Source of the DNA: Zobellella taiwanensis | GTDB lineage: Bacteria; Pseudomonadota; Gammaproteobacteria; Enterobacterales; Aeromonadaceae | Reading direction: 5' to 3' | Assembly (NCBI RefSeq): GCF_003012795.1 | Contig: NZ_PXYH01000026.1 | Coordinates: 1-52,807 of the forward strand | DNA length: 52,807 nt | Part shown: piece after piece, positions 26,454 through 35,067 of the stretch | How positions within the stretch are numbered: position 1 is the first letter of the stretch | Layout: every line of letters starts with the position of its first letter | Made by a program: the position numbers and the translations under genes | The notes under the pieces: model-generated | What the model was told of the DNA's origin: nothing | The model's input: the letters and a program-made list of their open reading frames with translations, nothing else | Database searches by the model: none

Positions 26454-27896
26454 TTATGCGCGGATGTAGGTGGTTTTCACGACGGTGTAGAATTCCTTGG
26501 CGTAGGCCCCCTGCTCGCGGGGGCCGAAGCTGGAATCCTTGCGACCGCCGAACGGTACATGGTAATCGGTCCCCGCGGTGGGCAAGTTCACCATGACGCA
26601 GCCGGTCTTGGCGTTGCGCTTGAAGTCGGTGGCGTATTTCAGCGACTGGGTGCAGATACCACCGGTCAGGCCAAAGTTGGTGTCGTTCAGGGTGGCCAGC
26701 GCCTCGGCGTAGTCCTTGACCTTGATCACACAGGCGATGGGGGCAAAAGCTTCTTCCCGGTTGATGGTCATATCGTTGGTGGTGTCCACAAGCAGCGCCG
26801 GCTGCATGTAGTAGCCCTCGATTTCTTCGTTGATCACTTCACCGCCGTATACCAGCTTGCCACCTTCACTTTTGGCCAGCTCCAGATACTTGAGGTTGGA
26901 TTCCATCTGACGGCCGTCGGCCACAGCACCGATATGCACGCCTTCCTTCAGTGGGTGGCCAATCACCAGCTTTTTCATGCGTTCGATCACGGCTTCAACG
27001 AAGCGATCGTGAATGCCTTCGGTTACGATCAGGCGGGAGGAGGCGGTGCACTTCTGGCCGGTACCGCCAAAGGCACCGTTAACGGCGCATTCCACGGCGT
27101 TGTCGAGATCGGCATCGTCGAGCACGATGAGGGCGTTTTTGCTGCCCATTTCCAGCTGGCACTTGACCAGATTGCCGGCGGTGGCGGCGGCAACCTTGCG
27201 GCCGGTTTCCAGCGAGCCAGTGAAGGTCAGAGCATTGACCTGACGGGAGTTGATCAGCACGTCGCCCACTTCGGCACCCGGTCCCATTACCAGGTTGAAG
27301 GTGCCGGCGGGCAGGTTCTGGCGGGAGATGATTTCGGTCAGTGCCCAGGCGGAGGCGGGCACCTGGTTGGCCGGTTTCCACACCACGGCGTTACCAAAGG
27401 CCAGGGCCGGGGCGATCTTCCAGGCACCGGTGGCGGTAGGGAAGTTCCAGGGGGTGATGATGCCCACTACGCCGACCGGCTCGCGACGGGTTTCAATCTC
27501 GATGCCGGGACGCACTGAGTCTGCGGTTTCGCCCATCTGACGCAGCACTTCGGCGGCGTAATAGTGAAAGAACTGGCCTGAGCGGTAGACTTCACCGGCG
27601 CCTTCTGCCAGGGTCTTGCCTTCTTCCCGGGCCAGCAGCCGGCCCAGCTCGTCCTTACGGGCGATCAGCTCGTCACCAATGGCCATCAGCACACCGTAGC
27701 GCTGCTCCAGACCGCTTTTGGCCCATTCCTGCTGGCCCTGAACGGCGGCGGAGATAGCGGCTTGAGTCTGGGCGGCATCGGCCTGGGCATAGTGACCGAT
27801 CACATCACTCAGATCGGCGGGGCTTATGTTGGCTATGGCGTTTGGGCCTTCAACCCACTCACCGGCGATGTAGTTACGAAATACGGAATCAGACAT
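26454..27896 (-). CDS. NAD(P)-dependent aldehyde dehydrogenase
   Basis: A protein of 480 residues. The catalytic cysteine is in GGTGQKCTASSR and the general-base glutamate in LEMGSKNALIVLDD. ITPWNFPTATGAWKIAPAL marks the nucleotide-binding part. The C-terminal block GTDYHVPFGGRKDSSFG resembles the 2-oxoglutarate-semialdehyde and related dehydrogenases of sugar-acid and hydroxyproline breakdown. It is the first gene of the minus-strand operon, 13 bp before the dipeptidase-like gene, and has a strong AAGGAGGT site. It presumably oxidises the aldehyde product of the imported compound. The substrate is not known. Confidence 0.93.
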   Translation of the reverse strand: MSDSVFRNYIAGEWVEGPNAIANISPADLSDVIGHYAQADAAQTQAAISAAVQGQQEWAKSGLEQRYGVLMAIGDELIARKDELGRLLAREEGKTLAEGAGEVYRSGQFFHYYAAEVLRQMGETADSVRPGIEIETRREPVGVVGIITPWNFPTATGAWKIAPALAFGNAVVWKPANQVPASAWALTEIISRQNLPAGTFNLVMGPGAEVGDVLINSRQVNALTFTGSLETGRKVAAATAGNLVKCQLEMGSKNALIVLDDADLDNAVECAVNGAFGGTGQKCTASSRLIVTEGIHDRFVEAVIERMKKLVIGHPLKEGVHIGAVADGRQMESNLKYLELAKSEGGKLVYGGEVINEEIEGYYMQPALLVDTTNDMTINREEAFAPIACVIKVKDYAEALATLNDTNFGLTGGICTQSLKYATDFKRNAKTGCVMVNLPTAGTDYHVPFGGRKDSSFGPREQGAYAKEFYTVVKTTYIRA

Positions 27897-27990
27897 GACA
27901 GACCTCCTTTATCCTGTTGGAGCCATGATAGGAGTTGTGTTTTAATAATAAAAATTAATTAATGATATTAACTGATAGGGAATTCTTATT
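27897..27990. promoter_or_regulatory. Divergent promoter region, aldehyde dehydrogenase / LysR
   Basis: A 94-bp AT-rich spacer between divergently transcribed genes. It contains overlapping TTAATTAAT and TTAATGATATTAA near-palindromes at 27949-27971, the usual place for a LysR operator (T-N11-A type). No single site can be fixed by eye. Confidence 0.5.
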
Positions 27991-28881
27991 ATGTTGCCAG
28001 AGTTCAAGGTGGCGCAGTTGCGCCATTTCGTCTGGGTGGCCGAGCTGAAAGGCTTTCATCTGGCAGCGGAAAAGGCCCACCGCACTCAGCCTACCATTTC
28101 TCTGTCGGTGCGGGAGCTGGAAAGCAAGCTGGGAGAGGCTCTGTTTGAAAGGCGTAACAGCCGCACCGCCAAAACCGAGCTGACCCCCTTTGGCCAGGCG
28201 TTTCTGCCCCGGGCCAAGGAGCTACTGGCACACCACGATCGCATTGCCGAAGACATGGCGCTGCTGGCCGAGCACAAAACCGGCCATCTGCGGTTGGCAT
28301 CGGTGCCCTCCATTGCCAGCCGATTTCTGCCCGGTCTGCTGCTCGATTTTATCGGTGACAGCGAGCTGCATGTGAGTATGTTTGACGACAACTCCCGTGC
28401 CGTGCTGAAAATGGTGGAAGATCAGCAGGTGGACTTTGGCATTGCCAGCCTATTTGACGAGCAGGAGCGAAGCGAAAAGCATTACACCCCGGTATGGCAG
28501 GATCATCTGGGGGTGGTGTGCCTGAAGGATCATCCGTTGACAGCTAGTCGGGAGTTGCACTGGCGCGAGCTCAAGCCCTACCGGCTGATCCGCAACGGCA
28601 CCTCCAGCCTGCTGCAAGGCAGCGAGGCGGAATCCTTGCTAGCCCATTCCCAGTATTATATTTCCAATATGATTTCCCTTATCGCCATGCTTGAAGCGGG
28701 ACTGGGTATTACCACACTGCCTTGGTACGCCTTTCCCCAAGGTAATACCCAACTGACCTTTATTCCCTTGCATACCCCGGTGGTCGCCCGTGGCATCGGC
28801 ATTGTCCGGCTAAACAACAAGTCACTGACCCCGCCGGCCCAGGCCCTGGTGGACTTTATTCTGGCCCGGCATTCGGACTGA
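27991..28881 (+). CDS. LysR-type transcriptional regulator
   Basis: A protein of 296 residues. The N-terminal winged helix-turn-helix reads FHLAAEKAHRTQPTISLSVRELESKLG (residues 22-48), and the rest is the periplasmic-binding-protein-like effector domain. It is divergent from the aldehyde dehydrogenase operon, so it most likely controls that operon and perhaps the plus-strand genes that follow. The effector is unknown. A bidirectional terminator follows it. Confidence 0.92.
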   Translation: MLPEFKVAQLRHFVWVAELKGFHLAAEKAHRTQPTISLSVRELESKLGEALFERRNSRTAKTELTPFGQAFLPRAKELLAHHDRIAEDMALLAEHKTGHLRLASVPSIASRFLPGLLLDFIGDSELHVSMFDDNSRAVLKMVEDQQVDFGIASLFDEQERSEKHYTPVWQDHLGVVCLKDHPLTASRELHWRELKPYRLIRNGTSSLLQGSEAESLLAHSQYYISNMISLIAMLEAGLGITTLPWYAFPQGNTQLTFIPLHTPVVARGIGIVRLNNKSLTPPAQALVDFILARHSD

Positions 28882-28893
28882 GTGCTTATCATG

Positions 28894-28922
28894 AAAAAAA
28901 CCGGCCAGGACCGGTTTTTTCG
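28894..28922. terminator. Bidirectional terminator after LysR gene
   Basis: The arms AAAAAACCGG and CCGGTTTTTT pair around ccagga, 13 bp past the LysR stop. Confidence 0.88.
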
Positions 28923-29219
28923 CCTCTAGCTCCCTGATCTGGCTGCGCTAGCTCACATTTCTGTTAAGTAGATATCACAAAGGTAGCGGGTTTGTTTTCC
29001 ATTATCTCCTGTGGTGTTAGCTGCTGCAGCCTTATAGATAAGCTTTGTTTATCAACTGATATAACCTTCTAACTTGTCTGGATTTCTCATCCTGATGATG
29101 ATGGATGTATAAGCAAGTCCGGTAGTGAAGAGCGCTTCCACTTCGCTTTTACGGGTTGCCGGTGTTGGTGATGCCGGTCTGAAAAGGATTTGTCGCCATT
29201 ATTCGAGAGGAACATCGAG
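28923..29219 (+). promoter_or_regulatory. Upstream region of the 572-aa gene
   Basis: About 300 bp without a gene. A GATAA-gctttgt-TTATC inverted repeat (29036-29053) is the clearest structure and could be an operator. No -35/-10 pair stands out. The 572-aa gene and its partner must be transcribed from here, because a terminator closes the LysR gene upstream. Confidence 0.4.
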
Positions 29220-30938
29220 ATGAGGTTAGCTTCGATCAAGGCCTCGCTGCGGGGGCCTAGTGCATTACCGCTGCGGCCTGCCAGTCAAGTTATGGATCTG
29301 GAACGGCTGGGCGCCATGCACCAGAGCCGACTCAGTTTTATGCGTACCCTTCTGCGCCGCATCATGCTGGAGCGGTGGCAGATAGATACGCCACGTTTTG
29401 AGCTCTGTGATCAGGGTTATGGCACCGTGATTTACGAAATAAACACCCATCAGGGGTTGTTCAGTTTCGTTATATTTTCCGATTACCTGAGTGCGGAAGA
29501 GCGTAACGACAGGGTGATCGCCAGCAAGTGGGATCTGACCATGGCACTGGTGGAAGGCCGGGTGGAAGAGCCTTATCTCGAATTTTTGCGGCAGAACGTG
29601 CCCCTGCAGGAAGCCGGCCGGGTCGATTCCCGGGTGTTTGTGCTATCCCGAGCCAACCGCAGTGCCCGTAACTTCGATTATGTTGTTGATCAACTGGCTC
29701 AGGGTAAGCAGCCCGATGTGAACAGGATTGTCAAGGTCGGCTACCTCTACCGCACTACCGCTGTCTATGGTAGCGGCAAGCTGGGTATGGCTGACTGGGA
29801 CAAGGTTAGTAGCCGTTATCCGGATTTTGCCCGTCCTTTTGCCGCCGAGATGTTTGCCTGTCTGATGCTGAGAAGTTTCAGCCTACTGCAGGTCGAGCAC
29901 ATTGCCCGGCAGCGAAACCCCGAGCAGTTCACTGCCATGCATCCGGATATCAAACGCTACTTTGGCATTGGTAACTCCACCGGCCTGGGCATGGCCCCTT
30001 ACCTAATTAATCACCCGATGCTGATTAACCGTTGGGTGGAAATGCGTGAGTTGGCACTGGGTCTGGTGCGTAGCCTTGGTCACATTAACGATGAGGTACG
30101 CCGCCGGTTCGAGCAACTGCTAGCCCGCTGTGCCCGCCATATGGAAGAAACCCACACCGAGGATGAATGGCAGACTGAAAATAACCAACGTGTTATTAAA
30201 GACATAGCAGTTCTGCGGGAGCAAGCAGGAGAATTGTTGACCGACTGGAACCACCTGCTGGCCTGGAGCGAGCAGCATTGCTCACTGCAGGGACAAGAGT
30301 TGCTGGTATCGGTGATGCTGGAGTTATATCCCCAGCTGGTGGATGGCCTGGAAGAGTATTACTGCGCTGAGGAGTTTCTCGATCTGGATCCGTTGATGCC
30401 GTTGCAGCAGCTCAAGGAAGTGATCGAGCAGCGTTACGACTGGGCGCTGAATATTGACTTCAGCAAGCAGGGCGCTCGAGACATTTTCTGGTATCGATCT
30501 GAGGAAAAAATGGAGCCCCGTCTGGGCCAGTGCGAGCTGGATAGTGGCCGGGAAAAACAAATGGCCTTGGGTGTGGGCTATGCCGTATACAAGTGTTATG
30601 GACAGTTGTGTCAGTACATTAAGGAGCATCCGGAGCACACCACGGCCCGTTTTATGGTTGCTCGGCCCAAGCTGCGGGGCATAGTACGCCGCATTCAGAG
30701 CATGAACCGGTGCGTATACGGCGATATTCAGGCCAACCTGCTGGCCCGGGACATACTGCCCATGCACCTGCTGCGCTGTAAGCTGTCGTTCTTTGGTGTG
30801 AGCAAGTTCGATCCCCGTTCCCGGCTGTGGGTGCGCAACACCATGTTTCAGGGCGCGCCGCTGCTAGAGGATATCGGCAAAAGTTATAACGATGACTGGT
30901 TTATGCCGCTGGCACCGACGCAGGGAGGAAATGATTGA
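29220..30938 (+). CDS. Unknown conserved-looking protein, 572 aa, coupled to DUF3726 gene
   Basis: I do not recognise the family. The ATG at 29220 is chosen for its GAGAGG site 9 nt upstream; a TTG ten codons earlier is possible. It has no signal peptide, membrane segment or familiar nucleotide motif. Visible blocks are a basic N-terminus, QGLFSFVIFSDYLSAEERND (near 88-107), a glycine-rich YGSGKLGMADWDKV (near 190) and IGNSTGLGMAPYLINHP (near 256-272), and a glutamate/tryptophan-rich middle. It is a soluble protein, likely an enzyme or scaffold. Its stop overlaps the start of the next gene (TGATG), so the two products are made together and probably act together. Confidence 0.7.
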   Translation: MRLASIKASLRGPSALPLRPASQVMDLERLGAMHQSRLSFMRTLLRRIMLERWQIDTPRFELCDQGYGTVIYEINTHQGLFSFVIFSDYLSAEERNDRVIASKWDLTMALVEGRVEEPYLEFLRQNVPLQEAGRVDSRVFVLSRANRSARNFDYVVDQLAQGKQPDVNRIVKVGYLYRTTAVYGSGKLGMADWDKVSSRYPDFARPFAAEMFACLMLRSFSLLQVEHIARQRNPEQFTAMHPDIKRYFGIGNSTGLGMAPYLINHPMLINRWVEMRELALGLVRSLGHINDEVRRRFEQLLARCARHMEETHTEDEWQTENNQRVIKDIAVLREQAGELLTDWNHLLAWSEQHCSLQGQELLVSVMLELYPQLVDGLEEYYCAEEFLDLDPLMPLQQLKEVIEQRYDWALNIDFSKQGARDIFWYRSEEKMEPRLGQCELDSGREKQMALGVGYAVYKCYGQLCQYIKEHPEHTTARFMVARPKLRGIVRRIQSMNRCVYGDIQANLLARDILPMHLLRCKLSFFGVSKFDPRSRLWVRNTMFQGAPLLEDIGKSYNDDWFMPLAPTQGGND

Positions 30939-31687
30939 TGCGTGTTTCCATGAACGAATTAAAAGCGGCGCTGCGTCGTTGCTTTGAAGCCTCAGGCTAC
31001 TTTGTGGGCAACTATGAAGACGCTGCCAACATGGTGCTGTGGCTGGAAAAACACGGCCTTAACGGTCTGACCGAACTGGAGCGGGCCTTACCCTATCTCA
31101 CTCAGGATGCGAACAAGCCTCTGAGTACCGTGGTATATGAGGACAGCACCTCGGCCATTATCGACAGCAATGGCCGTAGCGCGCTGAACTGCATTGCTTC
31201 TTCCATCGATCTGGCTCATGCCAAAGCGTTGGAAAGTGGTATTGCCACCATTACCGTACACAATTGCCACAATCGCATGTTTGTGCTGAAGGCCCTGACC
31301 GACTGTGGTCGGCGTGGCATCAGCGTGACCGCCTACTGGCAGAACGGCAGTAAGACCGTCAGGGAATACGCGGCGGCGATAAAGGCGGGCGAGCGTTACC
31401 CTAGCTTTAGCGAAGCTGCCACCAGCCTGGTTACTACTCCTGATGAGCAACAGGCGCTGACCATTGTCTGTAGCTCCCGGGTTGACCTTACCGGCTCTCT
31501 GCAGCATTCCAGAGGAAACCGTCAGGCCCGTTATATGAGCCCAGAGGATCTGGCCGACAACAAGGAATACATCATCGATAACGGTATCGAGATCGAAGAG
31601 GCCCTGTGGGCCGAAATCAACCGAATCGGTGCCGGTATTCTGGTGGAAAACAGTGAACGCTCCCGCCAGGGGGCTGGTGGCCAGTAA
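30938..31687 (+). CDS. DUF3726-type protein, resembles N-terminal part of Ldh/MDH-type oxidoreductases
   Basis: A protein of 249 residues beginning MRVSMNELKAAL, with GGAGG in the preceding gene as ribosome site. I recognise it as DUF3726, an uncharacterised family. By eye its first 135 residues follow the sulfolactate/malate dehydrogenase-like (Ldh_2) pattern: VSxxEL, a KHGLNGLTELERALPYL block in the place of GHDSHGLxRLPRY, then VVYEDSTSAIIDSNGRSAL and SGIATITVHNCHNRM. The histidine of DSHG is asparagine here, and the NADH-binding C-terminal half is missing. It may be a non-catalytic partner of the 572-aa protein. The Ldh similarity is an inference. Confidence 0.75.
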   Translation: MRVSMNELKAALRRCFEASGYFVGNYEDAANMVLWLEKHGLNGLTELERALPYLTQDANKPLSTVVYEDSTSAIIDSNGRSALNCIASSIDLAHAKALESGIATITVHNCHNRMFVLKALTDCGRRGISVTAYWQNGSKTVREYAAAIKAGERYPSFSEAATSLVTTPDEQQALTIVCSSRVDLTGSLQHSRGNRQARYMSPEDLADNKEYIIDNGIEIEEALWAEINRIGAGILVENSERSRQGAGGQ

Positions 31688-31781
31688 GCCTGGCTTGTTG
31701 GCCGAGCACCCTTTTCGCCCGGTCGTTTGAGCGGAGGCCTGCCTCTCCACAGCCTTCGCTCCTTTTCGGTCATTACTACCG

Positions 31782-32543
31782 ATGTGGTACTCCCCTGATG
31801 ATCTGCTGGCCCTATTGATAGTAGCTACTGGTACGTTGGTTCAGGCTTGGGTCGGTATTGGCTTTGGCCTGCTGGCAGCTCCCTTGCTGTATCTAATCAA
31901 TCCCGCTTATGTTCCTGGACCTGTGCTGTTGCTGGGTTGGGTGTTGTCGTTGCTGGTGGTGATAAGGCAAAGGTGCCAACTGAACTGGCGACGAGTATTG
32001 CCAGCCATGCTGGCGCGTGTACCAGGTTCCTGGTGTGGTGCCTTGTTATTGTTATATATCTCTTCTTGGCAGTTGAGCCTAGTGTTTGGCACCAGTCTGC
32101 TGTTGGCAATATGGCTAAGCAGCCGTCGTTATACCCTGAAATTGAACTCCTTCAATCTGAGCATATCCGGTTTTCTTTCTGGGCTAATGGGTACTGCAAC
32201 ATCGGTGGGCGGACCACCCATTGCCTTGTTATATCAGTATGAATCAAGGAAAGTGGCTCGTAACGAGATCGCCGCTTTCTTTCTAGTGGGTACACCCGTT
32301 TCCCTGCTGATGCTGGCATGGGGAGGAGGAGTTGCATGGATTGGCTGGCCCCTAGTCATAAAAGCAATGCCGGGCCTATTCTTGGGTTACTGGCTTTCCC
32401 GGCAGCTCGAAAGTGTGGTTGATAAAGATAATATTCGGGTGCTAATCCTATTTATCTCGGTGCTCTCAGCCGCAGTGGTATTGTGGCAAGGGGTTATGGA
32501 AGGGCTGGACCTGAACAGGCTGGCTTCCCTTTGGCGAAGTTAA
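31782..32543 (+). CDS. TSUP (TauE/SafE) family membrane exporter
   Basis: A membrane protein of 253 residues with about eight hydrophobic segments and the family pattern GIGFGLLAAPLLYLI near the N-terminus, repeated as SGLMGTATSVGGPPIAL in the second half. TSUP proteins move sulfite, sulfoacetate or other small organic acids. It lies 94 bp after the DUF3726 gene on the same strand and may export an acidic end product of the cluster. The ribosome site is weak. Confidence 0.82.
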   Translation: MWYSPDDLLALLIVATGTLVQAWVGIGFGLLAAPLLYLINPAYVPGPVLLLGWVLSLLVVIRQRCQLNWRRVLPAMLARVPGSWCGALLLLYISSWQLSLVFGTSLLLAIWLSSRRYTLKLNSFNLSISGFLSGLMGTATSVGGPPIALLYQYESRKVARNEIAAFFLVGTPVSLLMLAWGGGVAWIGWPLVIKAMPGLFLGYWLSRQLESVVDKDNIRVLILFISVLSAAVVLWQGVMEGLDLNRLASLWRS

Positions 32544-32605
32544 ATGATTACAGATGAAAAGGCAGCAGATATCAGACAGCTTCAGATAAGATCATATCTT
32601 ATACA

Positions 32606-32634
32606 AAAACACGGGCAGATTTATCTCTGCCCGT
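32606..32634 (-). terminator. Terminator of the HD/integrase operon
   Basis: The arms ACGGGCAGA and TCTGCCCGT pair around tttatc. On the minus strand the stem is followed by GTTTTTG. It closes the HD-integrase-excisionase operon 23 bp past its stop and also lies past the TSUP gene. Confidence 0.75.
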
Positions 32635-32656
32635 ACGATGCCACCTGAACTAGGTT

Positions 32657-33526
32657 CTATCCCAGCCGTTTGTATAACTGCTGGTCCCGGGAAGATCGGG
32701 CGTACCAGAAGTACGCCGGCACCCGAGCGAAAGCATTTTTCCAGTTGGACACATCGGCTGAAAGCCGGTCGCACATGCGCACGATACTGGCTACCTGATA
32801 AGGGTCCGTGTACTTCCCTACCTTTGTTTCCAGGCAGGCACTCAGCGCTTCAAACACCTTGGGCGACGAAAGCCGTAACCGCTCCAGCTGTTGTCCCAGC
32901 ACCATAAAATTAAACGATTCATGCTGACCACAGATACCGGCGTTTTCGTTGTAATACATGCGAATTTTGCCGATGTCGTGCAGCAGCCCACCCACAAAGG
33001 CGACCCAGATGCTGCGCTGCCCCAAGCCATACTGGCTGCATAACATGGCTGCGGTCATGGCCACTTCGTGACTGTGTGCTAAGAGGCCGCCGGGCTGATC
33101 ATGATGATGCCGGTGGCTGGCCCGGCTGTTGCAAAACGGTGCCATGATGGCGTCGTTGGACAGAATATCCAGTAAGAAATCCCGCAACACCTCATCGTCA
33201 ATCACGGCCAACATGCTCCACACATCCATCAGCAGTGCTTGCTGCTGCCCAGACAGCCAGGCCAGCTGATGCTCTACCTGTTGCCGGCCGACCACTGCCG
33301 GCAGCGTCTGCACTGAACCAAGCTGACCTTGTTCATCCTGACCGTTCAGCTCGGCCAGCACCCACTGGCCTTCGGGGCATACGCCCTGCATCTGCCAGGG
33401 GAACAGCAGCAGAGTGCAGTGCCACGCCGGTGCGCTGAACTGCCACGACGCCAGCGCACCATCATCAAACACCAGGCTGGCCCACAGCAGCCGGGGCCGT
33501 TGATACGTCATCACCATGGGATTCAT
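32657..33526 (-). CDS. HD-domain protein of integrase module
   Basis: A protein of 289 residues. The C-terminal half is an HD phosphohydrolase-like domain: LLAHSHEVAMTAAML supplies the first histidine and GGLLHDIGKI the HD pair (near 178-187), with a later KVGKYTDPYQVASIVRMCDRL. It resembles the HD part of TraI_2/MobH-type proteins of integrative elements but has no relaxase region. The ATG overlaps the integrase stop (ATGA). It is co-transcribed with integrase and excisionase and may act in excision or plasmid-like maintenance (inference). Confidence 0.78.
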   Translation of the reverse strand: MNPMVMTYQRPRLLWASLVFDDGALASWQFSAPAWHCTLLLFPWQMQGVCPEGQWVLAELNGQDEQGQLGSVQTLPAVVGRQQVEHQLAWLSGQQQALLMDVWSMLAVIDDEVLRDFLLDILSNDAIMAPFCNSRASHRHHHDQPGGLLAHSHEVAMTAAMLCSQYGLGQRSIWVAFVGGLLHDIGKIRMYYNENAGICGQHESFNFMVLGQQLERLRLSSPKVFEALSACLETKVGKYTDPYQVASIVRMCDRLSADVSNWKNAFARVPAYFWYARSSRDQQLYKRLG

Positions 33527-34701
33527 GCTTCGTCCTCCAGTTCGAACTCTTCATCCAGCAGCGACTCAAAGGCCGCTCCGTCCCGGCCAATCAGGTTGGG
33601 GATATAGCGGGAGTACACCCGGAACAGCATACTGGTGTTGGCATGGCCCAGCTGGCGGGCAATCCACTCAGGGCTTTCTCCTGCCGCCAGCCACAGAGTG
33701 GCCGCCGTATGCCGGGTCTGGTACGGGTTACGTTTGGGCAGCTCCAGCCATTCCAGCAAGGGATACCATACCCGGCGGGTAACATTGCGATGATTCAGCG
33801 GCTGGCCGTTGCGAGTGCAGAACACATAAGTGCTTTTCTCGCCGGTCTGCTCCCACTGTTCAAACAGGGCGTCATACACCCGCTGGGACATGGCGATGCT
33901 ACGGTAGGAGCTGCTGGTTTTGGTTTTCTCCAGCTTGCCCCGCACCAGCGCCTGATGGATGTGGATTTTACGAGCCGCAAAGTCCACGTTGTTCCAGGTC
34001 AGGCCGTCGATTTCGCCGGTGCGCATGCCGGTAAAAAAGCGCACCGTGTAATAAGGCCGAAAATCCACCCGCACCCGGGACAAAATGAGCTGCACCTCCT
34101 CCAGGCTAAAGGGCTGTACCTCGGCCCGGGGCATGGGCAACGCCTTGATATTGCGCCATGGGCTCTCATACTCAAACCGCTCCGCCGCCTCGTTTACGAT
34201 CATGCGCAGAGCGGTCATGATGTGGTTGATGCGCGATGGCGAGAGCCGCTTGCCGGTAACGGCATCCGCCTGACACAACCCCATACGCAGCGCCAGAATG
34301 TCACTTTTGGTTATAGCGCCAATGGCCATCTCGCCAAACGCCGGCACCAGATGGCAGCGCAAAATGCCTTCCACGGTTTCATACTGGCTGTCGCGCCACT
34401 CCACCCGCTTTTCCTCCAGCCACTGGCCGGCAAAGCTGGCGAATAACATCTCACCGCCCACCGCCCGCTGGCGGATCAGTACTTCCAGTTGCCGAAACTG
34501 CTCCACCCTGGGGCTGTTAGGAAAGTGGTGACCATAGTCAAAGGTCCCCGCCCGGATCTGCTGCTCAATCAGCGCCAGCACTTTGTCGAGCTTCTTGCGG
34601 TTGGCCGGCGTATCCGACAGCTTGGTCTGCTCACGGCAGCGCTTACCACGGAAGCGAAAATCGAGATAAAGGCGGCCGTCCCGGCCGTTCACTGCACCCA
34701 T
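33523..34701 (-). CDS. Phage-type tyrosine integrase
   Basis: A protein of 392 residues. The N-terminal arm-binding region is of the DUF3596 type (GRLYLDFRFRGKRCREQT). The catalytic residues are all there: FFTGMRTGEIDGL (arginine I, near 224), KTSSSYRSI (lysine region), YQTRHTAATLWLA (near 322) and LGHANTSMLFRVYSRY with the nucleophile tyrosine. A GGAGGCCGTG site precedes the ATG. It is the typical integrase of small genomic islands and prophages and is a second, independent recombination module inside the island. It could alternatively have driven the tRNA-Asp insertion. Confidence 0.94.
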   Translation of the reverse strand: MGAVNGRDGRLYLDFRFRGKRCREQTKLSDTPANRKKLDKVLALIEQQIRAGTFDYGHHFPNSPRVEQFRQLEVLIRQRAVGGEMLFASFAGQWLEEKRVEWRDSQYETVEGILRCHLVPAFGEMAIGAITKSDILALRMGLCQADAVTGKRLSPSRINHIMTALRMIVNEAAERFEYESPWRNIKALPMPRAEVQPFSLEEVQLILSRVRVDFRPYYTVRFFTGMRTGEIDGLTWNNVDFAARKIHIHQALVRGKLEKTKTSSSYRSIAMSQRVYDALFEQWEQTGEKSTYVFCTRNGQPLNHRNVTRRVWYPLLEWLELPKRNPYQTRHTAATLWLAAGESPEWIARQLGHANTSMLFRVYSRYIPNLIGRDGAAFESLLDEEFELEDEA

Positions 34702-34711
34702 CACGGCCTCC

Positions 34712-34924
34712 TTACTGAATGCTCTGGATCAGATCCTGGGCGGATGCCCCCTGCAGCATGGACTCCTCCACCCGCTCCCAGATGTACAGGATCTTGCGGC
34801 CACCAAAGGGGCGGATGTAATGCACACCCTCGAACAGCACCGAATCCTTGAGACACTGGCGGATAGTACGTGCGTCGTACTTGATACGGGCAGACAGCTC
34901 TTCAGTTGTGAGATAGGTATTCAT
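34712..34924 (-). CDS. Excisionase-like small DNA-binding protein
   Basis: A protein of 70 residues, start MNTYLTTEELS, behind GGAGGGTGTT. It has a MerR/excisionase winged-helix pattern (LTTEELSARIKYDARTIRQ, then GVHYIRPFGGRKILYIWERV), as in the small proteins encoded just before integrases. It lies 10 bp before the integrase gene in the same operon, so it is probably the directionality factor. Confidence 0.85.
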   Translation of the reverse strand: MNTYLTTEELSARIKYDARTIRQCLKDSVLFEGVHYIRPFGGRKILYIWERVEESMLQGASAQDLIQSIQ

Positions 34925-35010
34925 AACACCCTCCATTTGAATCACACATGAGTCATTTAAGTCACATGAGATTAAAATAGCTCACCCAAGAGCATTGTCA
35001 ATGAGTTTTT

Positions 35011-35028
35011 TGCATCATATATGATGCA
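35011..35028. promoter_or_regulatory. Perfect 18-bp palindrome between excisionase and XRE gene
   Basis: TGCATCATATATGATGCA is its own reverse complement. It sits in the short divergent spacer (34925-35067) between the excisionase operon and the XRE regulator gene, exactly where a repressor operator is expected. Confidence 0.75.
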
Positions 35029-35067
35029 TTTGATAGACTTGTGAGAAATATGACTTATGGATGCCCT

